From contig CM065300.1 of NCBI GenBank assembly GCA_032871835.1, positions 113,705,088-113,769,087 of the forward strand: a stretch of 64,000 nt of DNA. Direction: 5' to 3'. Origin of the DNA: Dipteronia dyeriana (Eukaryota; Streptophyta; Magnoliopsida; Sapindales; Sapindaceae). Each line of letters begins with the position of its first letter. Position 1 is the stretch's first letter. The notes below the pieces were generated by a model. The model was not told where the DNA came from. It was given only the letters and a program-made list of their open reading frames with translations, and ran no database searches. A program made the translations under genes and the position numbers. This document shows, one piece after another, positions 21,392 to 33,479 of the stretch.

Positions 21392-22668
21392 ATATTCTAC
21401 CCGACCAATTTATGGGTCCATCTAGAATTGTATTAAGGTTTGTGGACTTGTTTCTTTTAGTAACAATGTGTCTAGTTCACATGTGGACCTTTTATTGCAG
21501 TGTTATGGATTTAATAAAATAGAAAAAACAATATATATGTCTATGTATGGACTTGGGCGGCAAGACTAAATATAATAGCTTATTATATTGTTTTTATTTC
21601 ATTATTTAATTGAATTGTAATTAATTAATTATTTAATTGATTAATTAATTAATTAAAAGTAAAAAAAAATTCTAGTAGGAGAAGGTCTCCTAGTGTCATA
21701 CTATTGTTGGTAGTATGATAAATATCAAATACTATATTTGATATGTAGATAAATAAAAGAAATTTATTTATCTTGTCAAATTATGAAGTATTTGATTTCT
21801 ATCAAAACTCTAATTGACAATTGGTTAAATTAGGAAGTTTTGATATAGTCACAATTTAATTTATATTCTATAATTGCTTATTGAATAAATACACTATTAT
21901 GTTGGATTAGGAGTCTTAGTGTGGAAAAGAAATCTTCTTTGGGAGAGAATTCTTGGTCATCAAGTAAATCGTCCTAGAAAGAGAACTCTTGCCAACCAAG
22001 TAAATCCTCTTTAGGAGAGGATTTGGATACCTATATATACTCCTATGTAAAACATGACCAACCTAGTTTTTCTGGAAGAAAAATTCGGTCAAGCCCTAAT
22101 CTAAGGAAGAGAGATTTCGGCCAAGCTATTTTCTAAGAGAGAAAATTCGACTAAGAGAGAATTTTGAGAAAAGAAAATCTGGCTCTTGCTTTAGATAAAT
22201 TCGTCCAACTCTAAAGATTGGTGTGTAAAAATTTGGCTAAGAGAAAAAGGAATAAAGAACATTAGTAGCTTATACATCAAAAGGTTTTCTTTTAAACATC
22301 GAATCAGGGTTCACGTGAGTTTCAATCAAATAGAATGTTAATTCACAAGTGACCAAACATTCTTGTGTTTTCTCTTGGAGGATTATTTTGACTAACAAAA
22401 GAAAAAGATTTTGTTTGTTTCCATCCTCAGGTATACAATTCAAAGAAAGAGAGCCCACACTCTTAGGTGATTCACGTTCATAATTGGATTGACAGATCTT
22501 ACGGATTCAATTCGGCGTAACTTTAATCATCATGAGAAACAGGTACGATACTTTTTATATACGTTAATTAATCAAGTGTTAAGGTTATTTTTTTTAAGGG
22601 GAAAATTTTAAAATATACTCAAACCCCTTTTTCCGCTTCCGCCACTTTTGATTTGATTTTTCCCTACA
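21392..22668 (+). repeat. Family A LTR copy 2, right half
   Basis: Begins with the second ATATT copy (21392-21396) and continues the LTR broken at 12217, through 'gtccatctagaattgtatt' and 'gttcacatgtgga', to the end TTTTTCCCTACA at 22668. It contains two copies of a '...aaccaagtaaatcct...' module (about 21960-22020), against more in copy 4 and fewer in copy 1. Confidence 0.85.
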
Positions 22669-23319
22669 AGCCAAGAAAAAGGATAAAATAATAAGATTAT
22701 TTTATTTCCTAACCAGTTCAAGTGTTTAAGTCTTAGTGAACTACGGTTATGTGGGATTTGGAATCCTATACTAACTGGGACACTAAAATATTAATTATCT
22801 TATTTTGAATAGGATTAGTATCGTGTTTTAAAAATTGTATAATGTTATATTATTATTAAAAAAAACGATGAAGCATTATTGGGAGACATACACCACACAT
22901 TCGGTTGAAACACAACAAAAAGAAAAGAAAGACAAGATTGTAGGGTGGCCATCAAAAGTTTTTTTTTTTGAAAAAAGGTTTTTTTTTTTTGTTCTTTATT
23001 ATTCAAGTGGCCGAATTCCATATACACAAAAGAAAGATTTGTTTTGCATTTTTTCTTCAACCTCCATACAACCTCCTAAAGCCCGTGATACACCCACATG
23101 CAGTTGCCAGAACCTAGAAGATAGTGAGGAAGATCCGGTGGTACAAGTCGGAAAGCAAATTCAAGGATTAAAGAGCGAGGGAGTTAGCCTTGAGGTATGA
23201 TTTCGAATCCTGCCTTTGTTTATTCTTATATATCGTACACTTTTCATAGAGTCGTTAAATATGTTTTTTTCTAAAAAAAGTTTTAAAATCCCTTCCGCTG
23301 CCTGACTCTAGGGCTTTCA
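22669..23319 (+). repeat. Family B 5' LTR, right fragment
   Basis: Resumes the family B LTR broken at 11747 and matches 41385-42012 through 'ggataaaataataagatta', 'gaagcattattg', 'cacacattcg' and the end GACTCTAGGGCTTTCA. An open stretch at 22835-23200 is not preserved in the other LTR and is not a gene. Confidence 0.88.
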
Positions 23320-23333
23320 ATTGGTATCAGAGC
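23320..23333 (+). other. Primer-binding site of family B
   Basis: ATTGGTATCAGAGC follows the LTR end directly. This is the usual plant copia site complementary to initiator tRNA-Met, and here it is a full match. Confidence 0.92.
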
Positions 23334-23906
23334 CTAGTACGTTATATTCGAGTAAATCGTTCTTTGTTCTTGATTAATTACATGTACATATGTGTAGTAC
23401 AATCTATTGAATGTATGATGTTTTAAATTTGTTTTTAAAACATGATTGATCGCTGATTGTTATGTACGCTGATATTATATATAATATTTTTTCTGATGTA
23501 ATAATAATTCTAGGCTGTATATTTTTTTACTTTGTTGTTTTGCTGTAATATATTTCTTTTATTGATCTAAACCGAGAAAGAACAACGATCCGGAAGACAT
23601 AGCACAACAGTCACACTTACATAACAGATGTTCAACATGCACAGGTGTTGAATGTTGAATTTTTTTTTCAACAGATGTACGCATGCGCATATGCAAACCT
23701 TCTCCATTATTATAGTTATTGCTTGTGCATGTCATGTAATTCTATGTGCAAATGTTGCCATGTGCATGTGCAACCTCGGTAAGATTTTTATAAAATTGTG
23801 AGCAAAATATTACATTATATTTTGAGTTTATGAAAACCGAATTGATTGGAATGTTTAAGCAAGAGAGAGTTGACCTGATAAAATCCGTTATTTATTTGAT
23901 CAATAT
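23334..23906 (+). other. Family B leader (non-coding)
   Basis: AT-rich with no open frame of note. It has a cluster of alternating palindromic words (ACGCATGCGCATATGC, TGTGCATGTGCA) at about 23640-23790, recalling the GC-rich leader islands of family A. It ends where element C begins at 23907. Confidence 0.5.
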
Positions 23907-24337
23907 TGTTGGGCTCGGTGCACCTTAGCTACATTAAATATTTGTAGGATATGGTATGAGCTATTGTATATGTATGGACCCAGTATTCCTTCTAGTACTA
24001 GCCATCCTATTAGGGTTTTTAAAATCGTTTATAGGTTAGGATTCTAGGAAGTTATACTATATATAGGGGGTCCCTACTCTCACTCACAGAACGTGTGTTG
24101 CAGAATTGTCTCCCCATTAGACAATCTGAGGAAAGTGAGAAGGGAGTAGAAGACTTTCTATTGTTTTCTTTATTTTCTTTTTCAGGTAATTGTTCTTTTC
24201 AGGATATTGCGCCATTTTGGATTTGGGATTGAGATTCTCTATAACTTGGATGGTTTCCGCTGTGAATCTAGGTACGCTTCTATTCATACTTATGCATGCA
24301 ATACGAGATTTAATTATTTCTTTATATAAATCTTACA
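23907..24337 (+). repeat. Short copia LTR 'C' (431 bp)
   Basis: TGTTGGGCTCGG ... AATCTTACA with TG/CA ends, followed at once by GTGGTATCAGAGC (24338-24350), a copia primer-binding site. It differs from the family A and B LTRs. The rest of element C is not recognisable after the Athila-like insertion, so C is an orphan 5' end. It may have inserted in the family B leader before the Athila-like element arrived. Confidence 0.72.
24056..24067 (+). promoter_or_regulatory. TATA-like box in LTR C
   Basis: ACTATATATAGG sits mid-LTR, followed by 'ggggtccctactctcactcac', a pyrimidine-rich context suited to a start site about 30 bp downstream. Position and sequence are typical of an LTR promoter; no expression evidence. 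Confidence 0.45.
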
Positions 24338-24359
24338 GTGGTATCAGAGCTAATCGTAT

Positions 24360-25722
24360 TGTTGCATAGGTTGTATAAATACTCACAAGAGCATGAGTCT
24401 ATTGTAAAATAGCTTATGCGGAGTACGTGGTCGATCCCACGAGGACTAATGAAAAACTAATCAAATCTAAATTTTAATCTAATCCTAATCTAGTTAACGA
24501 AAGATGAATTTTGAATTAAGTAAAACTAAAAACTAAATTAAAGAACTAAAGTTGTAAACTTTACTCAATGAAAGAAAAGTCCGAGTTTCGGAATCCACTA
24601 TTATCAATACTGCAATTTTTTACTATTTAAATTATTAACTCCCAGAATTATGAGTAGCAATTTAGAAATCAATCCAATGCTTTCTCAAGATTTGTCAATT
24701 AAGTTCTTAAAAATTAATCGTTTGTAAATTCTTTATTCCAATTGACTTAATGTATAAGACCCAAGTATTACATGTACCCAATATTTGAAAAACATATAGT
24801 CAAGGTTCTTAATTTAAACATTAAAACACAAAGCCTGATTAATAAATTCAATCGTAACTACCCAAAATACTTGATATTAAGGGTTAAACAATTTAATTAA
24901 TATCAATCAATGAAAATCAAGAATTATAAACATTAAAACCAATTTAGGAATTATAATGAGTAGCAAAACAATTACATTGTTAATAAGGTTTCATCCTACA
25001 CATCAGAAAAAAAATTAGAAACTCATGGCAAAAGCAAGAACATAAATTGTATAAAAACCTGGCATGATTCTGTCTACGATACTCCTAATTTGCAACCGAA
25101 ATTCGATGCAGACACCAAGCATAGCTCCATCTTGCCTTCTTCCAAGCTTCACGCTCCAAATCCCTTTTATTTTCTTCCACTGCTACGCCACAATCAACTT
25201 CTAAATATCTCTGTTTCCTTCTTCAAAACGAACGCCCCACTTGCTTCCTCTTTTTCTTTTGATTGCTGCGTACCAAAAACCCAAAATCTTCACTTTATTT
25301 TTGCTTTTATATACCTCTCATGTGGTCCCTTCTTCTTGGCCTAGATCTTTTTTTTTTCTTATTTGTGCATGGACCACGCTATCACACTCTCACACTTTTA
25401 GCACACCCTCTTGATTTCTTTCTTTTTGACTTGGGCTTGAATTAGCTTGACTTTGACTTGAACGAGAATTGAACTTAATCTCTTCGGATTGGATTATGGG
25501 CCTTCGAATTGGGCTTGATTTGGACAAGCTTTTGGGTCTGAAATTCTTCTTTTAATCCAAGACAATTAACCATGATAAATACTCCAATTAACTTCAATTT
25601 CAAACCCGATTGCTTTTTATTTCTGTTTCACCATAACGAATCTAATTATAATAAAACTAATATAAAGTTTAACTATTAAATCTATATTTAGGGACAATAA
25701 ATATATATAAAATATGCTCATC
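24360..25722 (-). repeat. 3' LTR of Athila-like element D
   Basis: On the minus strand it begins GATGAGCATATTTTATATAT at 25722. It ends near 24360, where it abuts the element C primer-binding region. It matches 34867-36273 along its whole length; the right copy has small extra pieces such as a repeated 'ggactaatg'. Apparent frames at 25090-25445 lie in the LTR and are not genes. Confidence 0.88.
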
Positions 25723-25757
25723 TAATAACCCTAAACCTAGATTTTACTAGTCCTTGA
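25723..25757 (-). other. Polypurine-like tract of element D
   Basis: On the minus strand the sequence ends CTAGGTTTAGGGTTATTA just before the LTR, after CAAGGACTAGTAAAAT. This is the arrangement common upstream of Athila-type 3' LTRs. Confidence 0.6.
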
Positions 25758-27919
25758 GCAAACTTAAAACAAAAACTAAGAAAACTTAAAATTAAAATCC
25801 TAACTAAACCTAAGCTAAGCAACTTCCTAGGGTTTTGTCTCTTGAGGGTTTACCAGCTATGATACCCACAACCATATTCCTACAAACACCGATTAGATCA
25901 AGATGCAACTCAATATGTGAATAAAGACAAATGCATGCTAAAACAACTGAATAAAGACTAAAATGATGTCACTTATTTAAATTCATCACTAGTTTGATGA
26001 AAAGCCCAAACTCAAGACGTTCTAGCTCCAAAATCACAGTCGTCAAATTCCATAGATGTAATTCGCTTTGACTCTAATTCTCACAAGATGTCACTCATGT
26101 TTCACACAGAACCTAGGCAAATACACTTATCAAGCATATGCGAATGGAGTTTATGCACAAGAAATTTCAAATTAATATCGCATATGAATATATAATATTG
26201 AAAAACGCTTGAATTTTATGCAAGGATCTCATGAATGGAATCATACATTAATAATAAGATAGAGCACATGTTTCCTTTACTCTTAACCGATCATTCCCAA
26301 AAGATCAATTAAGACTTTAATTTTGTTGCAATGGGACCAAAAGGTGAAGGCTAAAAAGAATAGGAAAAAGGTAAACAATAAAACATGGGACCATATCGAG
26401 AAATTCTTCTGAAAATCTTCAATACTCGGTTTAATTTCTTCAAACTTTATCTTCATTTAACTTGCATCCAGGTTCCTTGAAACGTTCACGAACATACTCC
26501 TTTCCTTGTTCACTTTCATTTGATTCATCATCTCATTCTTTTTTTTTTCCCTTTTTTCTTTCTTTTTTTTTCCTTTTTTCTTTTTTTTTCTTTTTTTTTT
26601 CAATTCATTTTTTTTAAAATGAGATGAGAACTTTATACATCAATTACATAATTTCCAAAACCTCTCATACTTTGCTTACATATAGATTCTTTCTTCTACC
26701 TTGTATGTACAATTCACGATTCACCCTTTCTTTTTTTGGCAACTCGCATGTCTTCAAACCATCTTCATCACTTCCTAAATATAATTCCAAGCTATAAGGT
26801 ATGACTAAATATTAAGGCTTATTGGGTTTTTAGTTAATATGGGTGATGAAAGAAAAAGGCATACAATGTTTGGCTATAAAATTGGCAATAGAGCATACAA
26901 ACAAGATAGGAAGTATTAAAGGCCTTTTTAAGTGAGTTTAAGCACACATTACCTATGTCACTTCTAATGGTTCAGCAAAATCGAGAGCAATTCCACATGT
27001 GATATCTTTTTATGATGAATGTTCTTTATTATCCAATGCATAACCTATTAAGATCAATTTCTAATTCTAAGAACCTGATAAGTGTTTAGGAGTAGAAACA
27101 AACAAACCCTCTAATGTGTATGCTATTTGGCTTAGTAAAATCACAAGAGTAGTCGTCACTATTAATCATGGCAATCCAACTAAGCATCTTATCCACCATC
27201 ACATCAAGAGCATGTCATAATTTTATTAAATTACAATGCAATACTCTAAGTGGCAAGGCGTTAGTCTAAACTCAGTGATTAAAACATACACTTACGTCTC
27301 TAAAAGCAAACCTAAGAGCATCATGAACCTTGTTATTTTGTAGAAAACTGACTCAAAAAAGAATAAGACTGTTTTTTTAAAACAATTTTTTTTTTCTTTG
27401 AGAAACCAACATCTATTGAAAATTTAATTTCCCTACCCCAAACCAATTTCCTGAACATAATAACAGTAAATGCACATGCACATAACAAGAGATATAGGAA
27501 ATAAGAGATAAAATCAAATAATAAGGGAGAGATTACACTTGATTGATTCCACAATGCCTTCTAACGAAAAGAATGTGAAATCAAGAACACACGTTAGAGA
27601 AGCACGAGTACTTGAAGAAGAAATAATAAATAAAAAAAAAATATGCAAAAAGAAAATATCACACTTACACATACAAGACAAAAAAAAATCTGAACACAAA
27701 CCAAAAAGAAAATATGCAAATGAAGAAAGAAAAGAAAAAAATTAATTAAAAAAAAAAGTCAACAGAAAAAAATGGCAAGTGCCAAAATCAATGTACAGTA
27801 ACAATAAAAGAAAAAAAACACTCAAAACAATATATATTTTCAAAAGCAAATGAGATAGCAACATCTAAAGAGAAAGTTTAATTTTTTTTTTAATAATAAT
27901 AAACATTAAAAATAAACAC
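25758..27919 (-). other. Long 3' non-coding region of element D
   Basis: No protein domain. The stretch lies between the integrase end and the 3' LTR, where Athila elements carry a long region that sometimes holds an env-like frame. None is recognisable here; the small frames (27333-27745) are low-complexity. Parts (about 26815-27000) resemble 42030-42180 in element E. Confidence 0.6.
26536..26601. repeat. 66-nt polypyrimidine tract
   Basis: Unbroken T/C run (purine-rich on the element's sense strand) in the 3' non-coding region of element D. It is likely slippage-prone and may act as a secondary polypurine primer site; the latter is inference. Confidence 0.9.
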
Positions 27920-29040
27920 TTAACTAACAGACACAAAACACAAAACACAAAAAAAAAAATCAAAACCTAAACTAAACATAAAGTCAATCCTGATAAACAG
28001 GATCCTCCAACAAAGTTTCCTCCACTTCTCCACTTCTCCACTCCTCAACTCTAAGAACGGTTTCAACCTTTGACAATTGACTTTAAAAACATCACCATTC
28101 TTAGGATTCCTTATTTCAACAGCTCTATGAGGGAAAATAATATGAACAATGAATGGACCTGACCACTTAGAACGTAACTTTCCAGGAAATAGATGTAAAT
28201 GAGAATTGTATAACAGGACCTTTTGACCGAGTATAAAGGATTTCCTAAGAATATTCCTATCATGAAAAACTTTTATTCGGTCCTTATACTGTTTAACACT
28301 TTCGTAAGCATCATTCATAAGTTCCTCCATCTCATTGAGTTGTAATTTCCTAAGAGTACCTGCTTGTCAGAATCAACATTCAATTTCTTAATAGTCTAAC
28401 AAGCTCTACGCTCTAACTCTATAGGTAAGTGACATGCCTTGCTATAAACAAGTTGATAAGGAGACATTCTAGTAGGGGTTTTGAAAGCAGTTCGGTAAGC
28501 CTACAATGCATCAAAAACTTTTAAAGACCAATCTTTTCTTGTTGGGTTAACCATTTTTTGAAGAATATTTTTAATATCCCTATTAGAAATCTCAACCTGT
28601 CCATTTGTTTGAGGATGGTAGGGTGTGGCAACTTTATATGTAATTTCATATTTTGTCATTAACTTCTCAAAAGGCCTGTTACAAAAGTGTTTTCCTCCAT
28701 CACTAATGATTGCACGTGGTGTATCAAAATGAGAAAATATATTTTCTTTCAAAAAATTTACCACCACCTTGTGATCATTAGTTCTATAGAAAGTTGCCTC
28801 TACCCATTTGGACACAAAGTCTACAACAACAAGGATGTATAAATTGCCCAAAGAATTAGGAAATAGATCCATAAAATCAATACCCCACACATCAAATAAT
28901 TCAACAATAAGAGTAGGATGTAAGGGCATCATATTTCTATAAGTAATACTCTCTAATTTCTGACATCTCTCACAGGACTTACAATATGCATGTGCATCTC
29001 TGAATAAATTTGGCCAGTAAAAACCACATCGTAGAATTTT
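27920..29040 (-). pseudogene. Element D integrase
   Basis: Minus strand. The zinc-binding end reads Tyr-Cys-Lys-Ser-Cys-Glu-Arg-Cys near 28950-28990. The core runs 28501-28932, with Trp-Gly-Ile-Asp-Phe-Met-Asp for the first acidic residue, Ile-Ile-Ser-Asp-Gly-Gly for the second, and His-Pro-Gln-Thr-Asn-Gly-Gln-Val-Glu for the third, so the DDE triad is visible. The C-terminal part (27920-28330) shows Gly-Pro-Phe-Ile-Val and Phe-Lys-Val-Asn-Gln-like text, with no chromodomain, in keeping with Athila. Stops near 28340-28500 separate core and tail. The enzyme would join element DNA to the chromosome. Confidence 0.9.
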
Positions 29041-29389
29041 TACAGTGGTTTTCTTTGGACTGAAGTGACCTCCACACGCATGATCCTAACAAAAAGACAT
29101 AATATCTCTCTACTCACTCTCAGAAACACATCCCCTAATAATTTGGTCAGGACAATACTTAAACAAGTTTGGGTCATCCCAAAAGAAATACTTAACCCTG
29201 GATAAAAAATTGACATGATCTTGTTTAGTCCAATGCGTAGGCATTTGACCAACAACAAGATAGTTAACAATATCAGCATACCAAAGTGGTTGGGAGACAA
29301 CCATAAACTACTCATCAAGAAAAGATTCACTAATAGGCATGGACTCATCTACGGACTCAACAATCAACCTAGACAAATGGTCGGCTAAA

Positions 29390-30650
29390 ACATTCTTAGA
29401 ACCTTTCTTATCCTTAATCTCAAGGTCAAACTCCTGTAACAACAAAATTCATCTAATGAGGCGAGGTTTGGCATCTTTCTTAGAAAAAAGATATTTCGAT
29501 GCAACATGATCTGAATAAACTACCAATCTAGACCCAATCAAGTAAGACCTAAACTTATCTAGTGCAAACACTACTACCAACAACTCTTTTTTCCGTTGTG
29601 GAATAATTGAGTTGTGCATCATTGAGGGTGTTATTAGTATAATAAATCACATGGGGGAGTCTATCAATGTGCTGCCTCAAAACAACCCCCATGGCATAAT
29701 CAGAGGCATCACACATAATCTCAAATGGAACACTCCAATCAGGTGGTCTAATGATGGGTGCAGAAGTCAACAAGGCTTGTCAAAAGCTTGTAGGCATTCA
29801 CTATCAATGTGAAAAGAGGCATCTTTGGCAAGTAAATTGCATAAAGGCCTCAAAATCTTACTAAAGTGCTTAATGAACATACGATAAAACCCTGCATGAC
29901 CTAGAAAAGATCTAATTTCTTTCATTGTCCTAGGAGGTGAAATACTAGAAATCAAATCAACTTTTGCCTTATCCACCTCAATTCCCTAATGCGAGACAAC
30001 ATACCCTAGAACTATCCCTTTCCTAACCATAAAAAGACACTTTTCCTAGTCAAGCACAAGATTTTTTTTCTTTACACCTCATTAACACTAAATTTTAGTG
30101 GTGTAAACACTCATCAAAACTAGATCCAAACACTGAAAAATCATCCATGAACATCTCTAAGAAACGTTCTACCATGTTAGAAAATATGCTCATCATACCC
30201 CTGTTGAAATGTAACAGGTGCATTGCATAACCTAAAAGGCATGCTGTAGGCAAAGGTACCAAAAGGACAAGTGAATGTTGTCTTCTCTTGGTCCTTAAGT
30301 GCTACGGGGATCTTGTTATAACCGAAATAACCATCAAGATAATAATAAAATGCATGACCGACTAACCTCTCTAACATCTGATCTATAAAGGGAAGAAGGA
30401 AATGATCTTTCCTAGTGGAGACATTCAACTTACGGTAGTCAATGCAAACACGCCACCCAGTTTTCATTTGGATGGGGACAAACTCATTATTATTGTTCTT
30501 GACTACCGTAATGCCATACTTTATAGGCATAACCTGAACAAGACTTACCCATGCACTATCATAGATTGGGTAAATGACACCCACATCTAAGAGCTTAATC
30601 ACTTCAGCTTTTACAACCTCTTTCATGTTAGGGTTTAGTCTCATTTAGGA
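29390..30650 (-). pseudogene. Element D reverse transcriptase and RNase H
   Basis: Minus strand. RT is at 29980-30644, with Trp-Arg-Val-Cys-Ile-Asp-Tyr-Arg-Lys-Leu-Asn, Tyr-Leu-Asp-Gly-Tyr-Phe-Gly-Tyr for the first catalytic Asp, and a readable Phe-Met-Asp-Asp-Phe-Ser box at about 30128-30150. RNase H follows at 29555-29976, with Phe-Leu-Gly-His-Ala-Gly-Phe-Tyr and Cys-Asp-Ala-Ser-Asp-Tyr-Ala. Frameshifts and stops occur near 30175, 29985, 29760 and 29550. A stretch of foreign-looking Asn-rich residues interrupts the RT near 30490-30530 but fits known Athila spacing. This is the best-preserved gypsy RT in the window, yet it is broken. Confidence 0.9.
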
Positions 30651-31255
30651 CTCATGGGAGGGTTTGACATTTTCTTCTAAATAAATCCTATGCATGCACA
30701 CTAATGGACTAATACCCTTAATGTCAACTACTGTCCAACCTATGGCTTCTCTATGCTCCCTAAGTACACTAATGAGCTTAACTTCTTATTCTTTTTCTAA
30801 ATCAGATGCTATGATAACAGCAAAGGTCTCAGAATTCCCTAAAAACATATATTTCAATGTATCAGAGAGAGGTTCAGTTCAAACTTGGGTGGTTTCTCTA
30901 CAGATGGGAGATGTATGGACACAGAAGGTAGAAAAGGTTTTATTTTGGCTTTCCATTTGTTAGTATTCATTAATGGGGCAGATTCTGACAAAGAATTCAC
31001 CTCACTAACTACACTGTCATCATCGAAATCTATGCCAAAATGAGCTAGACATCTCTCTAAAGGATCATCATAGGATGAATGCCTAAAGGAATCATGGACA
31101 ACACTGTCATTAAAATTAACCTCACATAAATCATCATGATCTAGAGGTTGTTGACACACATTGAACACTTTGATTTCTACAGTCATATTCCCAAAAGAAA
31201 GTTTCATGACACCATTGTAACAAATAATTATCGCGTCGGAGGTGGCCAAGAAAGG

Positions 31256-31582
31256 TCACCCTAAAATCATAAGAATCTGAGCACTAACATCCTCTACGGG
31301 CTGAGTGTTTATGACAATAAAGTCCATACGCAAGTAGAACCTGTCAACCTTGATCAAAATATCTTCTATGGTACCCTTAGGAATTTCGACAGACCTATCA
31401 GCTAGCTGAAGTCTCACAGGGGTGGGTCTAAGATCTCCTAATCCTAATTGCACATACACAGAATATGGCAATAAATTAACACTCGCACCTAAGTCAAGTA
31501 AGACCCTATCAATAACATGGTCACCTATAACACAAGAAATGGTTGGACATCCAGGATCCTTATACTTGATAGGAGTTCTCAT
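31256..31582 (-). pseudogene. Element D aspartic protease
   Basis: An open 108-residue minus-strand segment with Leu-Asp-Leu-Gly-Ala-Ser-Val-Asn-Leu-Leu-Pro, the Athila form of the aspartic protease active site, then Leu-Ala-Asp-Arg-Ser and Val-Asp-Arg-Phe-Tyr. The flap/substrate end reads Gln-Ile-Leu-Met-Ile-Leu-Gly. It would cut the polyprotein. A stop near 31253 cuts it from the following linker (30854-31249), which is a separate frame. Confidence 0.88.
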
Positions 31583-32040
31583 CTAGATTATGGAACTAAC
31601 CTGTTCAGTCAAACATGTTGTTCTAGGATTATTGGTTTTCCTTTTCACTTTACAGAGATCTTTCAAGAATTTAGCATAAGCAAGCACTTGCTGAATAGCA
31701 TCAAGAAATGGGATGTTTATGCAAACTTTCTTAAACACCTCTAAAACATCACTGTATAATGTGCCTTTCTTTAATGGAGCAAGTCCCTGTGGGAAGGGGC
31801 CCTCTGGACCAAAGGTGCAGTAGGCAAATCTGACACTAGTGACTCTCTAGAATTGGGTTTCTCAACTATTTTCTCCTCACTAGGCTCAAGGTCTAATTCA
31901 GGCCTCTCAACATTTTTCCTCACCTTAGGTACACTTACATGATTGTCTATTTTCCATCCAAACCTAAGGGTGGTAAAGGATTTGGCTTCTTCTTGACTCC
32001 TCTCAGAAATGGAACCTATCTCAAACTAACCTTTAGGGTT

Positions 32041-32090
32041 AGGAACTGGCTGACTTGGAAACTTCTCTTTCTCTCTCTCTCTCTCCTATG
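32041..32090. repeat. Short (TC)n run in element D gag region
   Basis: Dinucleotide TC/CT run (about 32063-32085, 'tctctctctctctctctc') in the gag-protease linker; a simple slippage product that breaks the frame. Confidence 0.8.
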
Positions 32091-32293
32091 ACAGCGGTTA
32101 ACTGACCCACTTGAGTTTCTAGTTTCATAATAGACTGCGGGGTTGTTTACATAAATTGCTGCAAAGTGTCCTCTAAGGAAGGTTTCCTTTGAAGAGCAGC
32201 AAAATAGGGAGTGGACTGAAAACCTGGAGGATGTAATGGATTAGGGGTAGCAAATTGTTGCCCTCCATGATTTGTTAGAGGTTGGTTTTGCCT

Positions 32294-33343
32294 TTAAGAA
32301 AAGTTTGGGTGATTCTTCCAATTACGGTTGTAGGTGGTAGAAAATGGGCTATCATATGATCTCCGATAAGAATTGAGAGCATTTGTATGATCAACATAGC
32401 TTTCTAGACAGGTGGGGGATGGATTGACACACGAAGCACACCCCTCATTCCTAGCACTTATTGCAGAATTCATAGTTTGACTTAAAGTTAGGGCTTCTAT
32501 CTTCCTAGTAAAGTTTCCTAAGGCACTTTTGACATCTACATTTTCTCTCACCTCATATAACCCCCTTTCTTAGGCTTCTCTCTCTTATTGGAAAAATCTC
32601 ATTGCTGAGAATTTTCAGACAAAGTTTCACGGAATTGCCAAGAATCAGGACTATTCAAGGTCAAGAATGCCCCACTATTCATCGACTCAATCATATGACG
32701 GTTAGACATTGTCAAACCATTATAAAAATACTGCATGAGTCTCCACAGTTCAAAACCATGGTGGGAACACCTTAAAAGTAAATCTTTAAATCTTTCCCAG
32801 CACACATAAAATTGCTCACCCTCAGTTTGCCTAAAATCTCAAATTTCTCTACTAAGGGCATTTATTTTTGACATTGGGAAAAATTTAGATACAAACTTAC
32901 TAATTAATTGGTCCTAACTAATGATTGAATTAGGAGGAAGTAAATTTAGCCATGCTTTAGCCTTCACTTATAAAGAGAATGGAAACAGGTGAAGCCTAAC
33001 AAACTCATTTGAAAAATTTTGAAACCTAAAGATTGAACATATGTCTAAGAATTCCTTTACATGCATATAAGGGTCATCTCTTTCTAGTCCATTGAATGAT
33101 GGGATGAGCTGTATAACACTGGGTTTAAGCTCAAAGTGTGTCACCCTAGTCTTGGGCAACACAATGCAAGAAGAAGTGATTAGGTGTGACAGTTAAAAAG
33201 TACTCCTCATGAGGTCTCTCATCGGGTGCTACAGGTTCCTCTACTTGACTGTTGTCATTGTTTCCATCACTTTTAGCCTTATTAAATGCAGAGTTGTTAA
33301 TCCTAATCAAACGATTATGTGAATCCCGACCCCAAAAACGCAT
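32294..33343 (-). pseudogene. Element D gag
   Basis: Minus-strand frames 33146-33343, 32968-33162, 32599-32805 and 32294-32551 together give an Athila-type gag: Leu-Ile-Pro-Ser-Phe-Asn-Gly-Leu-Glu-Arg-Asp-Asp-Pro-Tyr then Phe-Leu-Asp-Ile-Cys (about 33030-33110), and Cys-Trp-Glu-Arg-Phe-Lys-Asp-Leu-Leu (about 32780). The motifs match the distantly related gag at 61720-62330. Four frames in about 1 kb show heavy decay. Gag makes the particle core. Confidence 0.85.
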
Positions 33344-33479
33344 AAACTAGCATAAATTCTAGCCGTAAATCTCTAGTCCTAAGGTCACTAACCTTTTTAA
33401 GCACACAAAATCAAACAGCAGATGAAAAAAAATAAAATAAAGTTAACTAACTAAAAACAACCCAACCAAAAGACTTTAA

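Noticed and set aside
11748..22668. Target duplication GGCTG/AGCCA for the family A LTR copy 2
   Set aside because: The two flanks are not a direct repeat; the edge may have changed after insertion.
22835..23200. A 121-residue plus-strand open stretch in the family B LTR
   Set aside because: It lies in an LTR, and the matching part of the other LTR (41560-41880) does not keep the frame.
24338..24370. The element C PBS as the true start of the family B internal region
   Set aside because: Family B has its own LTR end and PBS at 23319-23333 that match its 3' LTR; the LTR before 24338 is different.
27333..27745. Small frames in the element D 3' region as an env-like gene
   Set aside because: They are Lys/Phe-rich low-complexity runs on both strands with no transmembrane pattern kept in element E.
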